Shown here in pieces: positions 8,946 to 20,622 of a DNA stretch of 64,000 nt (position 1 is its first letter; each line of letters opens with the position of its first letter). Origin of the DNA: Acanthosepion pharaonis (taxonomy: Eukaryota > Mollusca > Cephalopoda > Sepiida > Sepiidae); assembly GCA_903632075.3 (NCBI GenBank), contig CAHIKZ030005407.1, positions 3,557,501-3,621,500 on the forward strand. The letters are read 5' to 3'. The notes under the pieces are model-generated. The model had not been told where the DNA came from and made no database searches. It was given only the letters and a program-made list of their open reading frames with translations. A program made the position numbers and the translations under genes.

Positions 8946-10255
8946 ACTGAAAACAAAAATAAACATACAACATGGAGAAAATATGGTTGGCGGCTAGAAT
9001 GAAGGAATTAAAGAATGACGGAGGAATGAATAAAAAAGAAGAAAATAAAAATATTTCCTTATTTACAAGAAAGTAAACAATATGAGAATAATGTTTTATT
9101 TTCAAAGACGGTATATATGAGTAACAAAGAAGGTAAGAGCTATTCAAAAGCGAAGCGAAATTCGACCGAAATGTAATTTTTAAAAGACAATATGTATAAA
9201 AAACTAGGAAGAAAATGGTGGAAAAACATTTCATTGTTTATACAAAACAAAGATCAAGAAATACAAATGTATTATAATAAAATATTATACATTATTCCTT
9301 CTTTAAAGAAATAAGGGAGTAGATAGTAAGAAAATATGGAAGTCGTTCCGTAACATTTGACCAAAATGTTATATTTTTCTGAACAGAATGTTTTAATTTT
9401 TGATAAAAATTCTTTTTTCTTTATTGCATTTCTTTATTAATTTCAATCCTAGTAGGATTAAAACAAGACCTGTCAAAAAGAGGATGAGCTTTCTTTTAGA
9501 GTCAAAGACCATCTAACACAATGGGGTAGACTGGAATTCTATACCTCTGTTTTTTACCATTGCGGCGATGACACGATATCGCTGGACGAATTGCTTCCTA
9601 GATTTAAATCAACAACCAGTGTGAATGCTTCCCTCGATGGAATCAACGGCTACGCATCTGTGACTAAGGTGAGCCGTAAAAATGAAGCACATGGGCTGTG
9701 ATTTGATCTGATGATGGATGAGCTCCGTCAGATCTACTTGACACGTTACGCATGAATGAACACATTCGCCGGATTTCAACTCAGATATGTGGAAGGGGAC
9801 TGATCAAATACTCATTTGCGTAGAGACATCACAACCATATCGTGTCATAGGACTGACGATGATGATGATGATAATAATGATGATGATTAATTCTGTATTT
9901 AGACTCACGAGAAGAGTCCCAATGTCATTCATTGCCTTACAGCTAATAGTTCTGCATTTTCAAGTTGGACAATGAATCGTTTCTCAAAGGCATTTATTGT
10001 TTTCGTTTTCTTTATATAACAATACCTTCTACATTATTATATTCTTCTTTTTTGTAATATTTGGCATTTCTTCTTTCATGTTATGTCCATTTTGTGATGT
10101 CAACGAACACTTGTTTAACACTTTTGTGATGTCAACGAATACTCGTTGTTACTTTCGTAATGCTCGTTGTAGTAGAAACTTTGTAATCGCAGATACCACC
10201 ATAGTAACTCCGTTGAACAATGCTGGTGTCAGACGCCTTTGAATATCACTCGCAC
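8946..10255. other. No recognised gene; short trinucleotide run
   Basis: Unassigned DNA with a (GATGAT)n run near 9858-9889. A moderately GC-rich block at 9480-9860 has no tRNA boxes or coding frame that I can identify. Confidence 0.4.
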
Positions 10256-10259
10256 TAAT

Positions 10260-10445
10260 AGTACTGGCTCGATAATACTCGCTCGACAAGTAACCACCGA
10301 ATAGTAATCCGAACAGTAATCCGTATAGTGATCCGAAAAGTGAAATAGTATAGTAAACAGAGTAGAGAATAGCGGTCCGTATAGTAATAGTGAATAGAGT
10401 AGAAATGGAGATCTGAATAGTAATAGAGGATAGACTAGAAATAAC
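10260..10445. repeat. Degenerate short tandem repeat
   Basis: Units of about 12-14 bp resembling CCGAATAGTAAT recur many times with heavy divergence. Confidence 0.6.
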
Positions 10446-10849
10446 GATCGTTTAGACGTCACGTTACTACCTCCCATATATGTGTTTTCTCTATGGTCGT
10501 GTTGTACTTAATTCAATAATGGGATCGCCTGTGTTTGCTCACTGGCGATTTATATTCAAACTTAAGTGTCAGCAGCGACACTTTATTGCTATATAACAGT
10601 CCAATGCCTCGTTTTCGAATTTCCTTGTGATTTTTGCATTTCGCAGTTTTCTTTATGCACGGATTATGTTTCGTATCAGCAAGAACTGGTTACTCTTGTT
10701 AGAAATCAAGATACAGTAAGAAATCTCTTCAAATCGCCAGCATTCTTTTCAATATACGAATGCTTGTCAATATAATACTGGCGGTGGTTTGCTGGCCTCG
10801 ATCCTTCCTTACATTTGTAATGCAGCTACTTTTTACTTTCAACAAATTT

Positions 10850-11368
10850 CTCAATATTCCACAACATGTTATCAGGTCTCTGATCTGATTCAGATATTTT
10901 CAATATTTCTTTTCATTATGTACAGCATCCTAGTGTTAATAAATCTTTTCATTATTTACAATTAAGTTCTCATTTTCCTGAGAATTATTTTAAATAGTTT
11001 CACTTTCGTATTCCACAAGATTTTTTTGTTACATTTCGCGTCAGATTATGGGATTTAACCAGTTTTTCATTGTCCTTTCTTTGTATCATATACAAGAACT
11101 ATAACCAGGAGATGACATATTTTCTTTATTTACAAATGTCGTTCTCAGTTTTCTGATAATTATTGGTACTACTTTCATTTTCATATTGTTATATTTTTTA
11201 TCATTTCTTGAGGTAAATAAGAATCAAAAAGTAAAAAGAAAAGAAAGACCAAACAAATAAGTTAGTTAAAAGGGGAGGTAGAGAAAGAACAAGTCGCAAG
11301 ACGAGCCAATATAATAAATCGTTATTTTTTGGTTGTTTTTTTTTTGTGTATATATGTGTGTGTGTGTT

Positions 11369-11433
<65 letters not shown>

Positions 11434-12200
11434 ATATTTATTGGTTTGTTTTCTTCTATTCTTCCAAAAAAACTCCCTATCTTAGCCGCATGTAGGAAGA
11501 TCTATACAACCATGCATACCTAATCTATAACTTCGAATAGCCCAAGTGAAGTCTTGATTGGTTGTTGTCTGCTGGGGCAACTTATATAATTCACGTCCTA
11601 AGCTAGTGGCAAATTTGTGTTCTAGGTGCGGGCCGAATACTGATCATATTCGGTCGGGTCGCCCATCGAAGAAGTCTGTTGTTTATTTAGACCCGAAACT
11701 TCTAGTGACATGGGAGCAATAACACTGACGACGCATCTAGATTCGGCACTTAAAGGTGTATTTTAATAATAATGGGATTTAATTAGTTTTGATGATTATT
11801 TCTTTTTCTTATATATAACAACAACAACAACCTCAAACTAACCATTTTTATTTACAAATATCCTTCCCAATTTTCTGATGGTTTTTGGATCTACTTTTAA
11901 TTTCATATTCCACAATATTTTATCCTCTATCGGGTCAGGTTCAGATGTTTAACCATTTTTTTTTTCAAACTTTGTTCAATTTCATTATATGCAACAATAT
12001 TCACAAGTTGACAAATCCTTTTTTAGTTTACAATTGCACGACCTCCTCCATATATCACGATACATTTGTCGGTTCTCGCGTCAGATTTTAATATGAGCAA
12101 CAACATCCACGAGTTGACAAATCTTTTCTTTATTTACGCTTACATTCCCAGTTTTATCATGATTAAGTGCGATACTCTCAAATTCATTGACGTCTTTTTA
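10850..12200. repeat. Diverged direct repeats of about 150 bp
   Basis: Blocks such as TTGACAAATC, TTTCTTTATTTACAA, TTTTCTGAT, TTTCATATTCCACAA and CGCGTCAGATT recur in the same order several times (around 10860-11200 and 11770-12170). This suggests an old satellite or multi-copy element, now very diverged. A (TA)n at 11376-11422 interrupts it. Confidence 0.45.
11662..11714 (+). ncRNA. Possible decayed hammerhead-like motif
   Basis: CCCAT (11662-11666) can pair with ATGGG (11710-11714). Between them lie CGAAGAAG, a GTCT/AGAC helix and CGAAAC followed by TTC. The layout resembles the Penelope-type hammerhead, but the CTGANGA block and the GTC triplet are not intact. A 7-bp hairpin, CCGAATA/TATTCGG, lies just upstream. 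Confidence 0.3.
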
Positions 12201-12667
12201 ACTCTCTGGCAGGATGCGGCTATTGATCTATCGTTAAGCTCCCCGGCTACATCCATTATTTGCCTTTTTTCCTTTTTTTGTCAACAACACTTCCGTGTCC
12301 GCCGTTATCGCCTGGATAAGCCGATCTTTCTGAATATCAGATTGCTTAATGATATCATTAATAATTAATTTACTTAAAGAATGAGAAGAGATTATCGCCG
12401 TCGTCTTTAGAATTGTGTTAGATCTGTCATGAATTATTATTATAAAAATGAAGTGTGGAAAGGTTACAGACTCTGTTTAGCCATTTATTGTTCCTAACCA
12501 AATAGCCATCTTACGACCATTTCTCTTAATAATAATAATTTAGAAATAATTCTGCAGACGATATTATTTTATTTATTGTAACTGGATTTTTGGCGATTGC
12601 CTTACTCAGTTTCTGTCTTACGATAATGTACGTCGGAAAAGTACCGCTTTTATCGCGGTCGCCACTG

Positions 12668-12733
12668 ATCCTCGGCCTTTTGGCAAAGACCAAAGTGTAG
12701 TATCTGTTCTTATCAGCTTAATTTAATTCTGTC
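12668..12733 (+). pseudogene. U2 snRNA 5' fragment
   Basis: CTCGGCCTTTTGGC, then GTGTAGTATCTGTTCTTATC and CAGCTTAAT match the highly conserved first 60 nt of U2 snRNA, including the branch-point recognition region GTAGTA. The very 5' end is shortened and the sequence loses similarity after about 12733. This makes it a truncated pseudogene or a U2-headed SINE-like copy, not a working gene. Confidence 0.8.
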
Positions 12734-13310
12734 TCTCCACTTATATATTTGTTTCTTTCATTTTCTCACTGAAACCAAATAACGTTTTTTTCCTATTTCT
12801 ACGCGATCAAAACAAAGTAGTCCATTATTTATGCGGTATTGGCAGAGCGTAACGGTCGTGTGAACTAACGAAGAGAAGTAAAAGCACAATCATCATATGG
12901 CACCTCTTTAATAGGTTCCTTGAGCCGTCCCAGAAAGTATTTAACTCGTCCTGGCATGCTATAAGATCGAACCAAAAATGGATTATTAATATGATATCTG
13001 GGATACAGTTACCTAATCCTCAATTTCCAGCCTTGACAAATTTAAAAACCTTTTACATTCCCTTGTGGGTGGTGGATTATTGTACAATTTCTTTTTCACA
13101 GAAACTTTACAAGCCTGTCTCTATTTCCATGATAAATGTTCCGATCAACTGCGATCTTTAGCCTAACGAGTTTAGACCTTTACAGCTAGAACATGTTATA
13201 TCACGTACACAGAATCGAATCATCCTTTTCCTTCGTATTCCATTAGTAAGGAGGAAGTTTCATTCTGATCACATCTTCCTGAAAACCGTTACTTTATGAA
13301 TCTGCAGCTA

Positions 13311-14034
13311 CCGTATTTGACGGCATATGAGACGCACTTTTTTTTTAATAACAATATCTTTTAAATTTCCCCTGCGTCTTATATGCCATATGTAAGTTTA
13401 AAATTTGCGATAGTCGGCCGAAATTAGCTACCTGGCAACGCCTATTAGCTTAGACTTAAACATGAAGGAGAAATGGAACACGTGGATGGCAATGCCTGAT
13501 CACGACCTTACACTTTCAGGAAGAATAAAAAGACCTAGCATTGCACAAGTCTGCAAATAGGTGAAAGAGCTTAGGATAATATTAGACCAGAAATTGTAAA
13601 CTATTTTAAAAAGTGTGGCATTAGTAATGCTCTTAATGGAACGGAAGATGACGCATTATTTAACGATGATGATAGTATTGAAAATTAGTATCAGAGTTTT
13701 GATAACGAAGACAACGAATTTTATGAATTCGAAGATGAATAAAATTTTAATTGTTACTGTACTGTTTTGCTTAATTGTAATAATTGCTTGATTCTTATTT
13801 TTTTTTTTTTTACCTTTGGATATAATAAAGTTTATAGGCTCGTGTTCTTTTTTCCTATTATTTTTCGTTTAATTGTAATCATGGCTTCTTTAACCAAAAT
13901 AATACCTCATAAATATAGCCTAAGCCGAATCATTTACTAATAATTTTACTAATTATTAATTTTTTCCTAATTTTCTCTGCTGAAATTGGGGTGCGTTTTA
14001 TACACTCGTGCGTCTTATATACCGTCATATACGG
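13311..14034 (+). mobile_element. Decayed pogo/Tigger-type DNA transposon with TIRs
   Basis: Terminal inverted repeats CCGTATTTGACGGCATAT (13311-13328) and their near-complement ending ATACGG (14009-14034) are flanked by TA on each side (13309-13310 and 14035-14036), as expected for Tc1/mariner-superfamily elements. Inside is only the transposase C-terminus (13462-13742), so the element is internally deleted. Confidence 0.8.
13462..13742 (+). pseudogene. pogo/Tigger transposase C-terminal remnant
   Basis: An initial frame reads KWNTWMA, then RIKRPSIAQVCK, then a stop. After a frame change the sequence continues as RPEIVNYFKKCGISNALNG, TEDDALF and an acidic tail ending EFYEFEDE. This order (tryptophan-rich block, FKKCGISNAL, TEDDA, acidic tail) is the usual C-terminus of pogo-like DDE transposases with CENP-B-type DNA-binding domains. 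At least one frameshift and two in-frame stops are present. The catalytic aspartates are missing. Confidence 0.8.
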
Positions 14035-14094
14035 TACTTCCTCCTCTTAAGTCGATACAAAAACCTCATTCATTAACACTCTACCTTGGCTGGC

Positions 14095-14290
14095 TTTTGG
14101 GACTTGCATTGGATGAACATTTAGTATTTAAAAATACCAGAACTCTTAGTATTTCAAATGTTTTCAATAATGCTGTTTTAATGGTCTCGATTCTTTTTCG
14201 GGTTTTTAACTTTTCTAATTATTTCGTGAAGCTTTTTAGAATTGCTCCAAGGGTTCTAGCAACGACCGACACGACTGTCATTTTCCTGTT
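14095..14290 (-). pseudogene. R2-type LINE ORF C-terminal end, fragment 1
   Basis: On the minus strand the conceptual product contains LGAILKSFTK, then LEKLKTRKRIETIKTALLKT and ILRVL. These correspond to the VIGALG...IQK...LLGTARILR end seen in the longer relic at 28026-30015. That end is the terminus of non-LTR elements with a C-terminal restriction-like endonuclease. Stop codons interrupt it. Confidence 0.6.
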
Positions 14291-14399
14291 CAATATTTTT
14301 AGTTTTATTCAGTGTTTTATTGGAGCAGCGACATTCGATATCCGACGAAGATTCTTCTTTTTGTTTTCAATAAATAAATCTGCTCTGCATTGAGTTACA

Positions 14400-16830
14400 C
14401 AGTTGAATCTCAGGATCCCAGAGAATTTTTTTGTCTGTTGATATAATACAAGTTTGCATGTACATCATTGTTGTGGTAGGATCCACCTAATTTGCATAGT
14501 GGAGTACTGACCATATAAATATGGTTGGTACCGGGAAAAGAGGGAGGAATCAAGAGATTCAAACAGAGACTCTGCCCGACTGCGACTAAGTCAACATATT
14601 CTCCAGGAACGGTCTTCCCAGGAATATACAAAAGACTATATGTAAATATTGTGTACACTTTCTTGTTTCAATACATTTTGTTCTAAGTACATTTTGTGTT
14701 GCATTATTATTCCATGCATTAGTCAAGTTTCAAGAATCATTTGCACTGTTCCCAGTAGATCCTTCACAGCATTGTTTCTATCTTGTATTCTATGACAACT
14801 TGCTACGTTCAATTATTGTGGTTGATTGTTTCATCTCTTTGTCTATTTTATTATCAACATCAAAAATATGCAACCTCTACTGAAAATATATTCGGTTGAG
14901 TCATAATTAATTTCAGTTTCTGGAACTCATTCCAGTGGCAGTAAAGAATCAATTTGAAGTAAAATGACATATCTTAGGTTTTACACAACAGTGGCAGCGT
15001 ACACAGTGGATTAAAATGAAAACGTTGTTCTCTTCAATGACAACAAAAAAGCAAGAATAACACAGGTGTAGAGATGCAATTTATCTCATTTTAGTTGAGA
15101 TAACGGGGTCACTTGACGGTCGCTTAGTGACGAAAGAGGCCAGTTCGTTAATTAGCTTCCAGGAGTCGAAATCGAGCGTTTGCTTTTTTTTAGTACGGTA
15201 AAAGTCTACATCTGCCCGTTAGGTCCCAGGCTAAATGTGCATGTTCGGACGAGCTGACAAAAGGGACAGCTCAAAAACCCATAGCGCCGTTTTTCCTTTG
15301 GAGAAAATGTCCTCACCAGAGACATAGAATATAAATCCGATCCACGCGTATTCCCCTTGAGAAATATAAATATGACTTCGCAAAAAAAAAAAAAAATAAA
15401 AAATCTCCCAGCAGCGCGAATTCCAGTTCGGAATTATTACAAGTAAGACTCTATCTCTCTTGGGCATTTTCCCACTACGCGTTGTTGTATACATGTTTTA
15501 ATATTTTCTCTGTGCGGGACAAGTGTAAATGTTTGTATATAATTTTGGGTATGATTTAGCGGTATAAAAAAGCATGTTTATTATTACTTTACTTTCTGTT
15601 ATCCCGTTTCGTCCGTGTATAAATGAATTACTATATCATAGGTATAGTAATGCCTATAACAGAAGGAATGCAGATATTTTTTTTTCATCGCAACTCTTTT
15701 ACAGGAAAATCTTTTCGAACTCGGTTGGTCTGTTCTATCCCATCCACCATATTCACATGACCTTGCATCAACCGTTTATTACCTTTTTCGCTCGCTGCAA
15801 AAGGCTTCGACGGGTAAACATTTCTCTAATGAAAACAAGATTCAAGTGTTTGACGAAAGAATTTTCACATCAAAACCTGCGGAATTTTACTCAAAATATT
15901 TCGAAGACTTGCCTGATAAGTGGCAACAAGCCACTGCAAATAATTGTGATTATATATAATAGGATAAAATGTAACTGTACTTTATTTTTTGATGCAAAAC
16001 AATTGATAAACAAAAAACAGAAATGATTCATAACTCAACCTAATATTTCTCCACACAAATCATTTAGGCTGGTTAAGTTGTTTACAATAGCGTTTCAAGC
16101 AAATAGAAAGACTTGGGGACACTTAATGTTGGTGAATATTATATATATGTATGTGTGTATGTGCGTGAAAGAGGAGGAAAAATCAAATTACATATCAAGA
16201 GAATCCTTGCAAATTTCTAAGATTGTCAGAAATATTAAAAAAAAATATAGTTATGATACTTTATTAAATAAAATTTTCCCAAAGAGTAGTGTTAGTAGCA
16301 GTAGCAATGAGAAGGTATTCAACAAATAATCTCCACAGATTAAATGCATTTTAATTCTGCGATTATCATGGAGGCTATCAAATTCTTCAACAAAGAATCC
16401 TCAGTTAACTTTCCCAGCTCATAAAATTCCAATTAATAACGTTGGAATGTTGCTCATGGAATTTCGCAGAAATGTTTTCACTATTAAGAAGCTCCTTACG
16501 CAAGAAGCGCTGGTCACTGGAAGCGTTACAGGTTTTAGCAGTATGTTGTACAGGCAGTTAAATTCTGCTTTCTAGAGAAATGTTGATGACAGGAAATGTA
16601 CGCTCGATGTTGGTTGTTGAGACATTATCAGTAGTTTCCTCAAAAGAGGAATCACATGCTTCCTCTCTATTGTGATGTGGAATCTGGTAAGACACAACAC
16701 TTAAGTCGACAGAGTCAAACTTGATAGTAATATTAAAAAATCAGCTAGAAAATCACTGCGACAGTATTATTTTTTTTTCTAGACAATTTCACAGCTCCAG
16801 TTGGGGTAACAGATTACAGCTCGGAATTTG
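14400..16830. other. No recognised gene
   Basis: AT-rich DNA. A 150-codon plus frame at 15574-16026 and other frames are open, but their composition matches background and no family was recognised. No tandem repeat longer than short A/T runs was seen. Confidence 0.4.
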
Positions 16831-16961
16831 GTCACCTCGACGTGGTGTAATGGTTAGCGAGCTTGTCTCGCTAGAACAATTATGAGTAGTGAGTTCGATC
16901 CTCACTGGGTACCCCATACTTTCGGCCTTGTGCCACATCTGAGCTACCCTTGGAAAACCAC
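16831..16961 (+). mobile_element. tRNA-derived SINE (family S1), TSD-flanked
   Basis: A-box region GGTGTAATGGTTAGCG (from about 16843) and B box GAGTTCGATCCTC (16891-16903) form a tRNA-like head. The body has TTTCGGCCTTGTGCCACAT and ends CTTGGAAAACCAC. Target-site duplications TACAGCTCGGAATTTG (16815-16830) and TACAGCTCGGAATTG (16962-16976) differ by one T. The element is therefore complete at about 131 bp and fairly young. Confidence 0.92.
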
Positions 16962-17079
16962 TACAGCTCGGAATTGAAAATCGATTCCAGCCAGATTATT
17001 TTCACATACACGCAAATATCCTTAACTATCGGTTAATTAATAAGGCTTGGATCAGTTACTCATTATTTCTAAAGCATTC

Positions 17080-17656
17080 TTACAATCTAAAAATATTTTC
17101 TGGCTTTAAATAACTTACAAAGTATTGATCAATCGATTCATGATAGTAATAAGGGTAACTGGCTCTTACCACAACTCTATAATGCCACGAAATATTACGG
17201 AGGAATTTACCGAGAAAAAAATTACGTATAAAATCAATCGAAGACTGGAAAGAATATACTGATATGTGCATAACTTTATTCAAAAGGTGACAATTGATTG
17301 ATGGATTCCAGCACAATGAAGTCGTCAGGCCGTCTTGATTTTTTTGTACGTTTTCGCATTGTAGTTTGTGAAATGTCAAATTTCTTATAGAGTTCATAAC
17401 CCTATCAGAGTAACGCACAATCAACCCGAGGTCTCGAAAACCGGCTAGCTTTTCACGGAATGATAAAATGAGTTCCACCGCTTTCCCTAGAAAAGATTAC
17501 ATCAATCTTTTCACCTATTCGATCAAGCAGCAAAATTCCATCATCTTCATAGATGAAATTCTTTTTAAAGGTCACACGAAAACACATGAATAGAAAGTGA
17601 GAGTCTTCGATTGTAGAGTCTCTGCTACCTGGGATCCCATCTTCGACACAGACCAC
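17080..17656 (-). pseudogene. Coding-like pair of overlapping frames, unknown family
   Basis: Two overlapping minus frames (17656-17453, then 17478-17080) could be one product broken by a single frameshift. The first includes DSTIEDSHFLFMCFRVTF and YEDDGILLLDRIGEKIDV; the second includes LILSFREKLAGFRDLGLIV. The mix of residues is richer than chance ORFs nearby. No motif is recognised, so it could be a host pseudogene or an unrecognised element protein. Confidence 0.3.
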
Positions 17657-17779
17657 AAGCCTATAGCGATTCAGTGGGTTTTATTTAGGAATTAAAGGAG
17701 AGCAGCCAGGGAATGGGAATTCTTGCACAGTAATAGATGCATTGAGACCAGTTTCAGAAAGATTGATTCATTCTTTTGT

Positions 17780-17822
17780 TTTTTACGGCTTATCAATCCT
17801 TTGTAAGTTATTTAAAACCAGA
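17780..17822 (-). repeat. LINE 3'-terminal stem-loop module, diverged
   Basis: TTTTACGGCTTATCAATCC...GTTATTTAAA resembles the tail module at 4731-4776, but the stem is no longer complete. Confidence 0.5.
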
Positions 17823-17824
17823 AA

Positions 17825-18530
17825 ATATTTTTAGATTGTAAGAAAGCTTTGGAAATAATAATGAGTAACTGATCCAAGCCTTACTAATTAAATCATAGCT
17901 AATGGTATTTGCGCGAATGTGAATATAACCTGCCTGGAATTGGAAGTGGGCTTATTGATTTCCAATTCTGAGCCAATTACCCTACACGCACATTCAAGCT
18001 TACAGCCCCTGCTATGCCCAAGCGATCACACATCTAGGTACTAACTAAGCTCGACGTTGTTTAGTATCTGTGATCGTACGCTAACCGGTGATTCAACGTG
18101 ATATGGCCGTAAGCAAGTTTCCGAAGTAAACATTAAGTCCGGTTTTGACCACTTGAAGATACATTTCAGTTTCTGGAAAGTTCGCACATAGACCCCCTTA
18201 TATTGGGATAAGAGATAGAAAAGTAGGAATGCTTTACTAGATCTGTGTTTCCGTTTCTTTGTTTTAGAAATTGATATAATCGAGTATGAATGAAATATTA
18301 AGAATGAAGATATCGAAAGAGCAACAACAAACAGTATGATTACACTATCTAGTTTAGTTATCAGAAAGTGTAGCCACAGCTCCACACTGTACTGTGACAT
18401 CAAGTGGCCTGACCAATAGCTACAATATAATCCAGATTCAATTCGCAATACACTAGCCCTGATATTATACACCTGCGGATAGGATAGCCTCCTCCAGTGG
18501 GATCGCCTCTACATGTAGATAATATCAAGA
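17825..18530. other. No recognised feature
   Basis: A minus-strand frame of 143 codons (18041-18472) is open, but it is not recognised and has background-like composition. Confidence 0.35.
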
Positions 18531-18534
18531 TGTC

Positions 18535-18625
18535 ACCTGACAAATCGACCATGGTGAGATTCGAACCAGGGTTTCATGGTCGAAAATCGAACGTTCTGAC
18601 CAGTAGTCCGCGTAGTGTTCCGAGA
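18535..18625 (-). mobile_element. tRNA-like SINE head
   Basis: On the minus strand, an A-box-like stretch (CTACTGGTCAGAACG) precedes a good B box (GGTTCGAATCTCACC) at tRNA spacing. The downstream body (18530-18470) has no homologue in the window. A third SINE family is likely. Confidence 0.55.
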
Positions 18626-18639
18626 AAGCAGCTAAAATC

Positions 18640-19247
18640 AGATAGATAATTTTTTAAAAAATCGAAAAGAACTTTTAATTGGAAGAATATTTTGCTTTCT
18701 TTTTTTCCTGAAAGATTCACCTATAGAAAATGACGTTTCTTTGGAATTAATTAACCGTCATATGGATTTAAATTAACATTCAATGCATGCTTCCGGAAAT
18801 AGATTATTGGAATCATGTCCGTCATTAATTCTGATGGACATAATTCATTTCGATCACTTGATTAAAATTTTGAAGAAAGAAAGGAAGAAATAAAGAGGCA
18901 ACACAAAAAAGGGTAATAATTACTTGTAATTCCAATGTTATTAATCGTTGTTGCTGCTTCTGTTGTTCTATTTCCGTTTCCATAGACTTATTCTGTGGCA
19001 GAATGCCATAAAGAGAAATCTAGAGTGATGTTTTAAGTGACTATGAAGTAAAGATGGAAACTGCTAGCTAATCTGTTAAATTTTCATACGGATACGAGAA
19101 AATGAAGAAAAGTTTTCAGCTTGACTATGAAGTAAATGTTCGAATAGAAGTGGATAATGCTGAGAAATGTTATCTATCTATCTATCTATCGCAGTCTGGC
19201 TCATATCTATATATCTTTCAATTGCAATCTGGCGATCTCTTTTTTTT

Positions 19248-19250
<3 letters not shown>
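18640..19250. other. No recognised feature
   Basis: AT-rich sequence ending in short TATC repeats near 19171-19190. Confidence 0.4.
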
Positions 19251-19304
<54 letters not shown>

Positions 19305-19308
19305 TTAA
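19251..19308. repeat. (AC)n microsatellite with short (AT)n end
   Basis: About 22 AC units, then ATATATAT. Confidence 0.95.
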
Positions 19309-19539
19309 ATATCGTCGTTGTCGTCGTCGGCATCCGTCCGTCTCGAGAGACGATGAAGTAGCGCGGGATATATGGAGAACTTGGGCTGCCCAGACGTCTA
19401 GTTCCCCCGCCTCGGTCTTGCTAGCAGAGTCCAAAGGAGAGGATAAACCATACAGTTTGGTACCAACGCGGCTGCAGAAGGTCGCACAAAGTGCCGTCCA
19501 TCCGTCTTAGGGGCTCCACTCCGGGTTTGAATTCAAAGT

Positions 19540-19742
19540 TGTCCTTCTCCTTGACTAGTTGCCATCCAAGGCTATAGAATCCAGTCTGTCCTGCTATTTA
19601 CCCATAGCTTGAGGGAGAAGAAGAGGATTCACACCTTTCCCAGTTGTATTAGCACCTAAGTGATTGTACTGGATTCGACTGTAATTGGAACTCAGTTCTT
19701 CAATCCAAGCCGCTATCCATTAACTCCACCGTGCCTCCTCAC
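19540..19742 (-). mobile_element. tRNA-derived SINE, family S3
   Basis: On the minus strand the head has A-box GGTGGAGTTAATGGATAGCG and B-box-like GAGTTCCAATTAC. The body follows, with TGGGAAAGGTGTGAATCC, CTCTTCTTCTCCC, AGCAGGACAGAC and TATAGCCTTGGATGGCAACT. Diverged copies lie at 27165-27345, 31310-31480, 48255-48360 (plus) and in the 5S chimera at 32484-32610 (plus). Confidence 0.8.
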
Positions 19743-20086
19743 ACACACACACACATATATATATGTCTGTGTGTGTGTCTGCTCAGAATAATAGGTAAAT
19801 CGTACTTTTTTATGAGTTCGATGTTAATGTGTGTTTGTGTTTGTAGAATGTATAATATTACCGAAGCAAAGATGACGAGACAAAATGGAAAAATTATAAA
19901 CGACGCGTTTAGCCTAGAGCATCACCTCTCTTTGGTTTCCTCAGGTTAGAAAGAAAGAAGGACAAAATTGTATTTGAGGAAAAATGCGTTGAGATCTGTG
20001 AGAATAAGTGGTCACCATAAATCAAATTAAATTACGTTATCACATCCAATGTCCAAATTCGAGAGAGTGGATGTCTGCTTTTTTTT

Positions 20087-20091
<5 letters not shown>

Positions 20092-20134
<43 letters not shown>

Positions 20135-20299
20135 CTTCCATTTTTAAACATGGTTATTACTGTGTAGCGAAAAACATATTTTAAATCAGTTAATTTATAA
20201 TATTAATGCTCTGTAAATTTACATTGAGCACTATTTTGTAAAAATAAAATATCACTAAGAACACCGGATTATATATCTTACTGTTCTTTCTTTCTTTAT

Positions 20300-20300
<1 letters not shown>
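20092..20300 (+). repeat. (TA)n and dispersed repeat copy
   Basis: A (TA)n (20092-20132) precedes the best copy of the dispersed repeat, with GCTTCCATTTTTAAACATGG at the left and ending CCGGATTATATATCTTACTG. The 3293-3415 copy is its reverse complement. A (CA)n/(TA)n tract follows at 20300-20347. Confidence 0.65.
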
Positions 20301-20344
<44 letters not shown>

Positions 20345-20351
<7 letters not shown>

Positions 20352-20548
20352 GACATTTTTATGTTTAACGTTCTTTTTATAGATACAAGTATTTAAGTAA
20401 ATGCTCTGTTTATAATAAACAGTATTAAATAACATTTACCGGCCTGAATGTCCGAGAAATTTTCATAGAAAATATTCGTCCTTTGACAGGTTTCTATGAA
20501 AATTTCTCGGACATTCAAAGAACGTTAAACATAAAAATGTCTTTAATA
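20345..20548. repeat. Nested perfect inverted repeats
   Basis: Outer arms 20345-20376 and 20517-20548 are perfectly complementary (32 bp). Inner arms 20446-20471 and 20491-20516 are perfectly complementary (26 bp) around a 19-nt loop. The two right arms are contiguous, while 69 bp separates the left arms. A foldback transposon or a template-switch duplication could produce this. Confidence 0.9.
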
Positions 20549-20576
20549 AAATAAATTGTCGGACTTTGTCCATTTT

Positions 20577-20578
<2 letters not shown>

Positions 20579-20618
<40 letters not shown>
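20579..20618. repeat. (TA)n microsatellite
   Basis: About 20 TA units immediately 5' of the LINE coding remnant. Confidence 0.95.

Positions 20619-20620
<2 letters not shown>

Positions 20621-20622
<2 letters not shown>

Noticed and set aside
8481..9234. Open minus frames of 161-247 codons rich in Phe/Leu/Ser
   Set aside because: They are produced by the (GAAA)n array with GAAATAGCG interruptions.
9680..9730. CTGATGA near 9716 as hammerhead candidate
   Set aside because: No GAAAC block within hammerhead distance and no helix I.
13986..14393. 135-codon plus frame
   Set aside because: It starts inside the pogo right TIR and is the shadow of a minus-strand R2-type LINE relic.
15574..16026. 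150-codon plus frame
   Set aside because: Composition equals AT-rich background, no motif and no homologous copy in the window. Too weak to call a gene.
18041..18472. 143-codon minus frame with hydrophobic stretch
   Set aside because: The hydrophobic stretch is expected from T-rich codons. No recognised motif; overlaps a SINE body.
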